Below, piece by piece: positions 49,293 through 56,949 of a DNA stretch of 62,932 nucleotides (position 1 is the first letter of the stretch; every line of letters begins with the position of its first letter). The notes beneath the pieces were generated by a model. It was not told the DNA's origin. It did no database searches and saw only the letters and a program-made list of their open reading frames with translations. Source of the stretch: Hyphomicrobiales bacterium (GTDB lineage: Bacteria > Pseudomonadota > Alphaproteobacteria > Rhizobiales > Rhizobiaceae); assembly GCA_900472925.1 (NCBI GenBank), contig UCJU01000028.1, positions 1 through 62,932 of the forward strand, written 5' to 3'. A program made the translations under genes and the position numbers.

Positions 49293-50129
49293 TCAGCCAA
49301 GACGCATGATCAGGACGCCGGAAGCAATGGTTGCACCGGCGATATAGCGCCACAGGCTGGCCTTTTCCTTGAGGATGAGAACCGAAATGACGATGGCAAA
49401 AAGGATTGATGTTTCGCGCAAGGCTGCGACCACCGCGACGGGGGCTTTGGTCATGGCCCATAGCGCCAGCCCATAGGACAGGATGGAGCCCGCACCGCCT
49501 GCAAGCCCGCGCCACCAGTGGCGACGAACATGGGTCGATACCCGTTCCCAGCCTCTCTGATAAAGTGCCCAGGAAAATAACAGGAGGGGTGGCAGCAACG
49601 ACATCCAGAGCGTATAGGAAATCGCGCTTGTCGAAAGTCGTGCGCCAACGCCATCGACAAAGGTGTACCCGGCGATAACCACCGCATTGGCCAGCGCCAA
49701 CAAGATGGCGTTCCTGCCGCCATGTCGGGCCTCGAATGCAAGGGTCAGAATGCCAGCGGAAATCACGGCTATGCCGGCAATCGACGCGGTGCTGAGAGCT
49801 TCGCCCAAAAACAGATTGCTGCTGGCTGCGACGATGAGGGGCGCGACCCCGCGCATGATGGGATAAACCAGCCCGATATCGCCAACCGTATAAGCCGCCG
49901 CAACGAGCCGAAAATAAGCGAACTGCAGAACGGCTGAAACAAAAAGAAAGGGCAGGGCCACCGCACCTGGTAGCGGCAGGAACGGCAGAAAAGGGATGGA
50001 GCAGGCCGCAGCACCTGCTGCGACCAGGGTTGCGTCCAGCGCCTTTTCCGTGCCGGATTTGACGAGCGCGTTCCAACTGGCGTGAAAGATGGCGCCCAGC
50101 AAAACCAGCAGCAGAACATCGACAGGCAC
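49293..50129 (-). CDS. EamA/DMT-family transporter
   Basis: 278 residues with ten membrane segments and two EamA repeats (LLGAIFHASWNALVKSGTEK; ALWAMTKAPVAVVAALRETS). Substrate unknown; such carriers export amino acids or other metabolites. A GTG at 50129 (VPVDVLLLVLLG) is preferred since the earlier frame to 50249 has no family match. Confidence 0.83.
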   Translation of the reverse strand: MPVDVLLLVLLGAIFHASWNALVKSGTEKALDATLVAAGAAACSIPFLPFLPLPGAVALPFLFVSAVLQFAYFRLVAAAYTVGDIGLVYPIMRGVAPLIVAASSNLFLGEALSTASIAGIAVISAGILTLAFEARHGGRNAILLALANAVVIAGYTFVDGVGARLSTSAISYTLWMSLLPPLLLFSWALYQRGWERVSTHVRRHWWRGLAGGAGSILSYGLALWAMTKAPVAVVAALRETSILFAIVISVLILKEKASLWRYIAGATIASGVLIMRLG

Positions 50130-50460
50130 GGGCGACTCGCGATTTGTTTCCTTTGACCATTGCTTATGCCTTTTGGTCGCCGGTTGCACTGGAAAGCGCT
50201 TTGGAGGGCAGGAAAAACAAATCGGTTGACGTGCTTTTGACCCGATCAATTTGGTTGGTATGTGCTCGGTCTTTTGAAGTGTCGGTCAACAACGATTAAA
50301 AGTGAGATGGTTTCAAAGTGAAACAGATTTCTCTAATGTAACTATGAGTAGTTTCTAAAATGCTGATGAACAGATGTGGTACAAAGAAAGTACGATTAAG
50401 GATTGTCAGACAGGTTAGCGCAAACATTATAGTTGTGCCTGTTTTCGTGAAGTTTGAGCT

Positions 50461-50490
50461 TTGTAGCCAAGGGTTTCCAAACCCTATATT
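50461..50490 (+). promoter_or_regulatory. putative promoter with palindromic operator
   Basis: TTGTAG (50461-50466) and TATATT (50485-50490) are 18 bases apart and could be -35 and -10. A perfect palindrome AGGGTTTCCAAACCCT fills 50470-50485, between them. A repressor bound there would block the polymerase. It drives the CoA-binding gene and possibly metY. Confidence 0.45.
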
Positions 50491-50533
50491 GGTGTGACGA
50501 ACATCTAAAATGACTGCTTTTCGGGAGGAAGAC

Positions 50534-50968
50534 ATGAACCACGACGCCTATGACGACGACTATATTCGCCGCGTTCTGAAAGACGTGAAGACCATTGCTG
50601 TGCTCGGCGCATCTCCCAATCCTGCAAGGCCCAGCCATGGTGTCATGAAATTTCTGCTGTCCAAGGGATATTCGGTTTTCCCCGTCAATCCAGGGCAGGA
50701 GGGCAAGGAGATTCTAGGGCAGCCTGTCTACGCCAAACTCGCGGATATCCCCGATGCCATCGACATGGTCGATGTGTTCAGGGCGCCCGAGAATCTGCCT
50801 GCCGTGGTGGACGAAGTTATTCTGATGTCGCCACGACCCAAGGTCATCTGGGGTCAACTATCCGTCCGTCATGATGACGCTGCCGCCAAGGCTGAGGCCT
50901 ATGGAATTGAAATGATTATGGACCGATGCCCGGCAATTGAGTATCCGCGTCTCAATATCGCATCATAG
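50534..50968 (+). CDS. CoA-binding (YccU-type) protein
   Basis: 144 residues of the CoA-binding Rossmann family. VKTIAVLGASPNPARPSHGV and KFLLSKGYSVFPVNPGQEG hold the nucleotide loops; DRCPAIEYPRL is near the end. GGGAGGAAGAC precedes ATG 50534. Role is unknown; 85 bases ahead of metY. Confidence 0.88.
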   Translation: MNHDAYDDDYIRRVLKDVKTIAVLGASPNPARPSHGVMKFLLSKGYSVFPVNPGQEGKEILGQPVYAKLADIPDAIDMVDVFRAPENLPAVVDEVILMSPRPKVIWGQLSVRHDDAAAKAEAYGIEMIMDRCPAIEYPRLNIAS

Positions 50969-51053
50969 TTGGCACACGTTGCGCTTACCTTTCGCGCCGG
51001 GGACGCTATCATCCCTTCGCTCTTAGGCAGGCGAGACTATATTGGAGGGACAT

Positions 51054-52331
51054 ATGTCAGGCAATAATCCGGGCTTTTCGACGTTGGCAATTCACGCCGG
51101 TGCAGAGCCAGACCCCACGACCGGTGCGCGCGCAACCCCCATCTATCAGACGACGGCCTATGAATTTCGCGACTCGGATCACGCAGCCGCATTGTTTGCT
51201 CTGAAAGAATTCGGCAATATCTATACCCGGATCATGAACCCCACCCAAGCGGTGCTGGAGGAGCGCGTCGCCGCCCTCGAAGGTGGCACGGCAGCCTTGG
51301 CGGTGGCTTCGGGACATGCGGCGCAATTGCTTGTCTTCCACACGCTTTTGCAATCAGGCGACAACTTCGTTGCGGCCCGCCAATTGTATGGCGGCTCCAT
51401 CAACCAGTTCGGCCATTCCTTTCAGAACTTTAATTGGCAGGTGAGATGGGCGGATGCCATAGATCCGGCCAGTTTTGAAAGCCAGATCGATAACCGCACG
51501 AAGGCAATCTTCATCGAAAGCCTGGCCAACCCCGGTGGCACCTTCGTTGATATCGCAGCGATTGCCGAGATCGCCCACAGCCACGGCCTTCCGCTGATTG
51601 TCGATAACACGATGGCAAGCCCGTATCTGTTGCGGCCTATCGAGCATGGGGCCGATATCGTCGTGCATTCCTTGACCAAATTCCTCGGTGGCCATGGCAA
51701 TTCCATGGGCGGTATCATCGTTGATGGAGGTACTTTCGATTGGTCGGCAAGCGACAAGTATCCTGCCTTGTCGAAGCCGCGTCCAGAATATTCCGGTGTC
51801 GTCCTGCACCAGACATTCGGCAATTTCGCCTTCGCCATCGCAGCACGGGTGCTGGGTTTACGTGACCTTGGGCCATCCATTGCCCCCTTCAACGCATTTC
51901 TCATCCTGACGGGTATCGAAACGCTGCCGCTGCGTGTTCAGCGCCACTCCGACAATGCGCTCGCCGTCGCCAAACGGCTGAAAGCGCATCCGAAGGTCAG
52001 CTGGGTCAACTATGCGGGCCTCGAAGACAGCGAGAATCACGCGCTGCAACAGCGTTATTCTCCCAAAGGCGCAGGCTCCGTCTTCACCTTCGGCGTGAAG
52101 GGTGGTTACGACGCCGGCAAGGCATTGGTCGAAGGCCTGCAACTCTTCTCACATCTCGCCAACATCGGCGACACCCGCTCCCTCGTCATCCACCCGGCAT
52201 CCACCACCCATGCACAGTCGACACCGGAACAACAGACCGCCGCCGATGCAGGCCCGGATGTGGTGCGCCTGTCCATCGGCATCGAGGATGTGAAGGATAT
52301 TATTGCTGATCTGGAACAGGCGCTGGGCTAA
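51054..52331 (+). CDS. metY: O-acetylhomoserine sulfhydrylase
   Basis: 425 residues of the Cys/Met PLP family. It makes homocysteine from O-acetylhomoserine and sulfide. The PLP lysine is in VVHSLTKFLGGHGNSMGG (Lys209); VASGHAAQL, LYGGSINQFGHSF and the C-terminal VIHPASTTHAQ are typical. GGAGGG precedes ATG 51054. Confidence 0.93.
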   Translation: MSGNNPGFSTLAIHAGAEPDPTTGARATPIYQTTAYEFRDSDHAAALFALKEFGNIYTRIMNPTQAVLEERVAALEGGTAALAVASGHAAQLLVFHTLLQSGDNFVAARQLYGGSINQFGHSFQNFNWQVRWADAIDPASFESQIDNRTKAIFIESLANPGGTFVDIAAIAEIAHSHGLPLIVDNTMASPYLLRPIEHGADIVVHSLTKFLGGHGNSMGGIIVDGGTFDWSASDKYPALSKPRPEYSGVVLHQTFGNFAFAIAARVLGLRDLGPSIAPFNAFLILTGIETLPLRVQRHSDNALAVAKRLKAHPKVSWVNYAGLEDSENHALQQRYSPKGAGSVFTFGVKGGYDAGKALVEGLQLFSHLANIGDTRSLVIHPASTTHAQSTPEQQTAADAGPDVVRLSIGIEDVKDIIADLEQALG

Positions 52332-52419
52332 CGGGTAATCTGCTCACGATCATCCGCCGCAGCGCCGATAAACCAAATGGGTGCGAGAGCGATGTACCAG
52401 GGTTCGACGCGCGTGAATT

Positions 52420-52696
52420 ATGATGAGACATGTCGTTTGGGGTTGGGAGCCCGAAGGCGTCTTCGATTTCATCCGCTTCGATGCGAAGGTCATTATTGAG
52501 GTCGATGGTGCGCAGCATGCGGAGAATGCTGCCGATATCCCACGCGATGCGAATTTTTGCCATGAGAGGCTTTGGGACGCTGCGGTTTTGGAATGACGAA
52601 ATCGAGAAAAGCCCGGATTTTTCGTGTCTTAGCGTTCTGGAGTGTTTGCGGGTGGCGTCAGAGCGCGGTGCGAGACCCCTCTCTTGCAATTTCTAA
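52420..52696 (+). pseudogene. frameshifted, 5'-degraded DUF559 endonuclease-like gene
   Basis: Frame one reads DFIRFDAKVIIEVDGAQHAE with NAADIPRDANF, the core of DUF559 (restriction-endonuclease-like). After TTTTT at 52554-52558 the family match moves to another frame (GFGTLRFWNDEIEKSP...). One extra T in that run accounts for the shift. The N-terminal third of the domain is also missing or unrecognisable. It is dead or a sequencing error should be excluded. Confidence 0.8.
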
Positions 52697-52831
52697 CACT
52701 TAGCCGTTGCTAAGATGTTGAAATCGCTTTCTCTTCCACAGGGGAGAGATAAGGGGCGAGTCGCACTCTTTTCTAAATATTTGCGCTAATTTCCAAGAAT
52801 TATCATTCAAAACCACTAATCGATTATTCGA
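52697..52831. other. AT-rich boundary region
   Basis: The bases between the DUF559 remnant and the DUF4238 stop become AT-rich from about 52770 onward (TAAATATTTGCGCTAATTTC). No gene seen. It could mark the edge of inserted DNA. Confidence 0.3.
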
Positions 52832-53752
52832 CTAACGGCGGTTTGGCTCGTATTTAGTTTCTAATTTTCCATTAAGAATTCTGTAGCCAATATTTTTAGG
52901 TGCAGGTACTCCAAAGTTTTTTGTGATGAATTCGATAGCAGGTGGTTGACGGGTAAAAACAAATCTTTTTGCCGTGCCTACGGCTATTTTATTCATTCTT
53001 GCTACGCCTTGATTGGTCATTGTGGATATGTGAGCAATAGACAAATCATCTTTGAAAGGTGTGGGTAACACCTGTACGGCTATGTCAGGCGTCAAGGGAA
53101 TATGTAGGTCAAAAGGTATGCCGTAACTATCGCGCCATGGTTCTGTCACGCTCAGCCCACCATCAGAATAAATAAATTCTGAGTCGCCGTCGCGGCGGAT
53201 GATCATGATCGTTGCTCGCTCTATCACTGGTTTGTAAATTCGATATATAGAGAGCATATTTTCTAGAGCAATATTCTTTATGTCTTTGACTGCGTTATTG
53301 TTTTCGTTGTGAAACTTAGTCAACTTATCCAAATAATATGGATTGCGGACCAGCAAGGCCGAAACGTACTGAGATATCGCCGTTCTTATTTCTTGTGGCA
53401 GGTGAAGGTATTCAACGTAACTATTCACTCTATAGCCAACTTCTTTTGCAAGTTTTACCTTTGCAGGATCACCTTTGTAATTTCTACGACGGATATGGGC
53501 AGAATTTGTAAGAAATTCGATCATATCGCGTGCTGGGCTGTCAATCTCAGCTGAAAACCATTCCTCTATCGACGTGTCTTTTGTGTCAACGTCACCAAAC
53601 CTAGTATAGAGTTCAGACTCGACGCCAATATTTAGAGGTGATGTAGTGAAAACGTCACCATTGCATCGAGTTACATGAACTAGCCCTTGTGAATTGGTCC
53701 ACGTCCGCGATTGAACTTGTGGCCACCAGTGATGGCGTTTGGGTCTAGACAT
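52832..53752 (-). CDS. DUF4238 domain protein
   Basis: 306 residues. The N-terminal KRHHWWPQVQSRTWTN is the DUF4238 histidine motif; later parts include YVSALLVRNPYYLDKL and IPLTPDIAVQVLPTP. Function unknown; members are often seen in accessory regions. Base composition is clearly AT-richer than the neighbours. It lies downstream of tniQ on the same strand, 240 bases away, so it may be transposon cargo. Confidence 0.82.
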   Translation of the reverse strand: MSRPKRHHWWPQVQSRTWTNSQGLVHVTRCNGDVFTTSPLNIGVESELYTRFGDVDTKDTSIEEWFSAEIDSPARDMIEFLTNSAHIRRRNYKGDPAKVKLAKEVGYRVNSYVEYLHLPQEIRTAISQYVSALLVRNPYYLDKLTKFHNENNNAVKDIKNIALENMLSIYRIYKPVIERATIMIIRRDGDSEFIYSDGGLSVTEPWRDSYGIPFDLHIPLTPDIAVQVLPTPFKDDLSIAHISTMTNQGVARMNKIAVGTAKRFVFTRQPPAIEFITKNFGVPAPKNIGYRILNGKLETKYEPNRR

Positions 53753-53944
53753 TTGTGTATCAAACCCAAAGGGTTATCCTAAACTATGTTTCTCCAAAAG
53801 TAAGAACGCGGCGGCATTTTTAATGAGAAACCCAACCGAGTCCTGGCCAATCTTTCCGTAAAGGCTTGAAAAATCGCGTTCTAATCTTAACGCTGGAAGC
53901 AACTCTGTCCATGTTGGAAGCAAGAACTGGCCAAATGCGCAAGC
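53753..53944. other. repeat-bearing intergenic region downstream of tniQ
   Basis: Two near-identical 11-base repeats, GCTGGAAGCAA (53892-53902) and GTTGGAAGCAA (53913-53923), are 21 bases apart. CTGGCCAA occurs at 53843-53850 and 53927-53934. No gene is seen. It contains the promoter side of the DUF4238 gene and could include transposase binding sites. Confidence 0.4.
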
Positions 53945-53972
53945 CAAGAAAAAAGCCGGAAATTTCCGGCTT
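53945..53972 (-). terminator. terminator of the Tn7-like operon
   Basis: AAGCCGGAAATTTCCGGCTT is a perfect palindrome at 53953-53972. On the minus strand it is followed by a T-run (TTTTTTCTTGG). It lies 20 bases after the tniQ stop. Confidence 0.85.
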
Positions 53973-53992
53973 CTACTGTCAATTACCTAACG

Positions 53993-55846
53993 TTAGAATT
54001 TGAAACCTTTAACCTTTCGAACCAAATAGAATTTCTTCTGGGATGCTGTGAAAGCAGGAAATATGCCAGCCTGGGCCAAGCGCTCCTCGACCCCCGCAGG
54101 CTTCCTGCGGTTTCGACGGGCCAACGTGCCCGAAGATACGAAGGTTTCGATGAAGCGAGCCAACTCGTCAGGGTCTACGACAGTCTGCGTATGCCGCTTC
54201 CAAGGATTTGTCTTCGCGACAGTAGCAAGGTGGCCACCCTCGATAAGCGCCTTTACTACCTTATGGGGCGCGGGGATCGCTGACTCGAGATCGCGGAGTG
54301 TGAGGCAGCGATGTAGAACACCCCGCGTTTCTTTGCGAACCTGGGAAGTATTCACGCTGATAGCGTCCAAGCCTGATCTGCCTTCAACTCTTGCGATGTC
54401 CAGCTTTCCATCGAGGAGAAGAAGTACCACTTCGCCATTCTTGCAGTTTGCCTTCTTGGCAGCTTGGCTTACGCTTACGAAGTCTTCCGTAGATGGACAC
54501 GCGGGAAGGGTGTCGAGGCGACGACCCAACTCCTCCACGTCCGCGCGCCGGAAGCACATTGTCGCCGATAAATGAACCTTTTTGTTTGGGTCGCTAACGC
54601 CTGCCACGGCGTCTTCGAAACGATGTAGAATCCCGACTTTTACGATGCTTGTTAGCTGCGATCGTTCCACCCCGAGCATAGCTACCGCTTTCTTGAAGCT
54701 GACCGCTTGCTTCATATCTAGGCAAAACTTCTCCATGTCATCAGCATCGAGAACGATCCGGTGGTACGATCTGCTTGCGCATTCGACGCCGATTTTTCCG
54801 CTCAAGATCAGCAGGTTTCGAATTCGTGAAGGCTGTACGTCGTATTCCAAGGCAGCGGAGTGCACGGAATGCAACCTCCGGCTCGGGACCGGCCCTAGAT
54901 TTTCAGCACCCTTAGCCAGCGGAATGGTATTCAACGTGACTTCGCGCATCACCTTCCGAAACGGCTCGTACTCCTCCGCCGGCGTCGCTGTCGCCAGAAC
55001 GTGGTACAGATACCCGAAGAGGCCTCTTCCCTTCATATCCGAACCGGTCCGCTGAAAGCGCCCAGCCAGCCTCTCGAGGATTGCCTGGAAATCGGATTCC
55101 CCTCCCTGGATCATGTCGTAACCCAATGCTGCGGATTTTGTCACTTCAAGCTCGTCCAGCTTTCCATACTGCACTTTTATGCCGGAGCGTTCGACCACGC
55201 CTACAGCCTCGCATACACGTCCCACCACGTCGAGCGGGAAGCTGTCCAGCCAACGGTTTCCTTTAGGTCCTAAACGAAGACGTCCCTCGACATATCCTTG
55301 ATAGGCATTCGGATCGGATTGAACCTTGGTGCCAGCGAGGGCCGAAATCTCCTCCCTGAAGAACAAAAGCTTACTGGCGAAGTCGTTTTCCAACTGGTGG
55401 AGGGCCCCGTCACATCTGAACGTGGAAATCGAACACTCGTGCTCCCTGCAAACGCTTACCGGACCCACTAGCCATTCAATCCTGCCAAAGGCTCGATAGC
55501 CACGACGCCCAGCGGCATTGCGTTCGTCCTCGAGAACGCAGCGAGGGCAAATTCTCAGGTGGGCTCTGCGTACCATAGCGCGGCTGAAGCGCTCCCCAGA
55601 GATTGTCAGGAACGGATCGTCTCTCGTAACAATGCCGCGCGCAAGCGACGCTCTAGACGTACCGAGCGCCAATGCAAATCGTGCAACAGCCTCCTCGTTA
55701 CCCGATCCAAGCCCGGTGAATTCGAAACCGAGCCTTCTTGTGAATACCTGAGCGCTTCTATAGCCACAGGCCGCAGCTAGACGGGAGCAGTAGCTCATTA
55801 TGGACTCCCCTTCGTTGAAGGGAAGTAACTCAGCCAGTCGGGTCAT
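53993..55846 (-). CDS. tniQ: TniQ/TnsD-like target-selection protein
   Basis: 617 residues. The TniQ domain carries CPRC (Cys100, Cys103) and CREH (Cys133, His136) as a zinc site, after LLPFNEGESIMSYCSRLAAA. The C-terminal 350 residues contain repeated helix-turn-helix-like units (AVSFKKAVAMLGVERSQLTS; FVSVSQAAKKANCKNGEVVL), a layout like TnsD, which recognises a fixed attachment site. Much longer than short TniQ of CRISPR-linked transposons. Its start overlaps the tnsC stop (ATGA). Confidence 0.88.
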   Translation of the reverse strand: MTRLAELLPFNEGESIMSYCSRLAAACGYRSAQVFTRRLGFEFTGLGSGNEEAVARFALALGTSRASLARGIVTRDDPFLTISGERFSRAMVRRAHLRICPRCVLEDERNAAGRRGYRAFGRIEWLVGPVSVCREHECSISTFRCDGALHQLENDFASKLLFFREEISALAGTKVQSDPNAYQGYVEGRLRLGPKGNRWLDSFPLDVVGRVCEAVGVVERSGIKVQYGKLDELEVTKSAALGYDMIQGGESDFQAILERLAGRFQRTGSDMKGRGLFGYLYHVLATATPAEEYEPFRKVMREVTLNTIPLAKGAENLGPVPSRRLHSVHSAALEYDVQPSRIRNLLILSGKIGVECASRSYHRIVLDADDMEKFCLDMKQAVSFKKAVAMLGVERSQLTSIVKVGILHRFEDAVAGVSDPNKKVHLSATMCFRRADVEELGRRLDTLPACPSTEDFVSVSQAAKKANCKNGEVVLLLLDGKLDIARVEGRSGLDAISVNTSQVRKETRGVLHRCLTLRDLESAIPAPHKVVKALIEGGHLATVAKTNPWKRHTQTVVDPDELARFIETFVSSGTLARRNRRKPAGVEERLAQAGIFPAFTASQKKFYLVRKVKGFKF

Positions 55847-56940
55847 TGCGGTCGCACTCCATATTTCGTGGCATTCTTGCCTTTGGCCCTAAGACGCGCG
55901 TCTTCCCAGGCCCGATCCTCATCCCTCAGCAGCGCGAGCGAAGGCTCAAGATCCTGCCAGTTGGAGGCCGTGAAAATGTTTCGGTTCGGTCGGCACCCTG
56001 AAAAGGACGCATAGGTATCGACGAAATCCTGGAGAGAAACAAAGTCTCGCCCAGCGAGGAGCGCGACCTCGACCGCTCCGCGTATCATCTGAATGATGGA
56101 CCCGAACTCCGCTTCGCAGGAGTGAGAGAGACGCTCGCGAAAGGCTTTCTCCCTATCCTGGAGATCGATGTCGATCTTCAGTCCACCATGCTTCGTCGCC
56201 ACGGTGGCGAGCAGTGTTCCGATGAGGTCGTCATCATCAGAGATGGAGACTGGTTCGAACGGCACCACTGTACGGCGGTTGTAAAGCTGCTTGCGCGCGA
56301 GAAAGAGAGCGAGAGGCGGAACTCCCGCCATAACAAGACGCACGGGCCAGTCGGACATCTGCGTCAGTCCTTTCAGAGAGTTTCCGATGACGGTCGCTTC
56401 TCGCAGCGTCGCCGTCTCGATCGCGTGCTGGGCCTCGTCGATGAAAATCCACATCACCTTGTGGACCTTCACGAGCCGACGGAACTCTTCCCAAGCTTCG
56501 TTCTCCTTCATATTGGCGCTGGGGGCGATGCCGAAGGCCTTCAACCCGGTTAGCGCCATAAGCTTTGGTGTGCATGGAGAAGGGCACTCGATGCAGATCA
56601 ATGGATGAATCTCGACGCCGTCTTCATCGATATAGGAGGCCGTCGCCTTCAAGCTCTGGAGATGCTTGATGACTGCCGTGGTCTTGCCCGCACCGGAATT
56701 GCCACATACGGCGACAATCCGACGCTTGTCCGGTTTGCCGGTGATCGGCGTCGCGACGCTGTTCACCATGGCTTTCAGCGCGTTGTGCAACAGCTCGTCA
56801 CGTGTGAGTGGAATGTACTCCGCGTAAATCATCGAGATGCGATCGGCCACCGTCAGCCGCTCCTCGCCGAGCAGGCCGCGGATACGGTCGATCGCAGCCT
56901 GACTGCGTCGCGCTTCATGTTCCTTGTCAAATCTAGCCAT
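55843..56940 (-). CDS. tnsC: TnsC/TniB-like AAA ATPase
   Basis: 365 residues. Walker A CGNSGAGKTTAV (Lys86) and Walker B MWIFIDEAQHAI (Asp168, Glu169) are intact. In Tn7-like systems this ATPase connects target recognition by TniQ/TnsD to the transposase and imposes target immunity. It starts nine bases after tnsB and overlaps tniQ. Confidence 0.9.
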   Translation of the reverse strand: MARFDKEHEARRSQAAIDRIRGLLGEERLTVADRISMIYAEYIPLTRDELLHNALKAMVNSVATPITGKPDKRRIVAVCGNSGAGKTTAVIKHLQSLKATASYIDEDGVEIHPLICIECPSPCTPKLMALTGLKAFGIAPSANMKENEAWEEFRRLVKVHKVMWIFIDEAQHAIETATLREATVIGNSLKGLTQMSDWPVRLVMAGVPPLALFLARKQLYNRRTVVPFEPVSISDDDDLIGTLLATVATKHGGLKIDIDLQDREKAFRERLSHSCEAEFGSIIQMIRGAVEVALLAGRDFVSLQDFVDTYASFSGCRPNRNIFTASNWQDLEPSLALLRDEDRAWEDARLRAKGKNATKYGVRPQ

Positions 56941-56949
56941 GGGGATGTC

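Noticed and set aside
50969..51053. SAM-type riboswitch ahead of metY
   Set aside because: The 85-base gap lacks a recognisable SAM-II core or stem arrangement.
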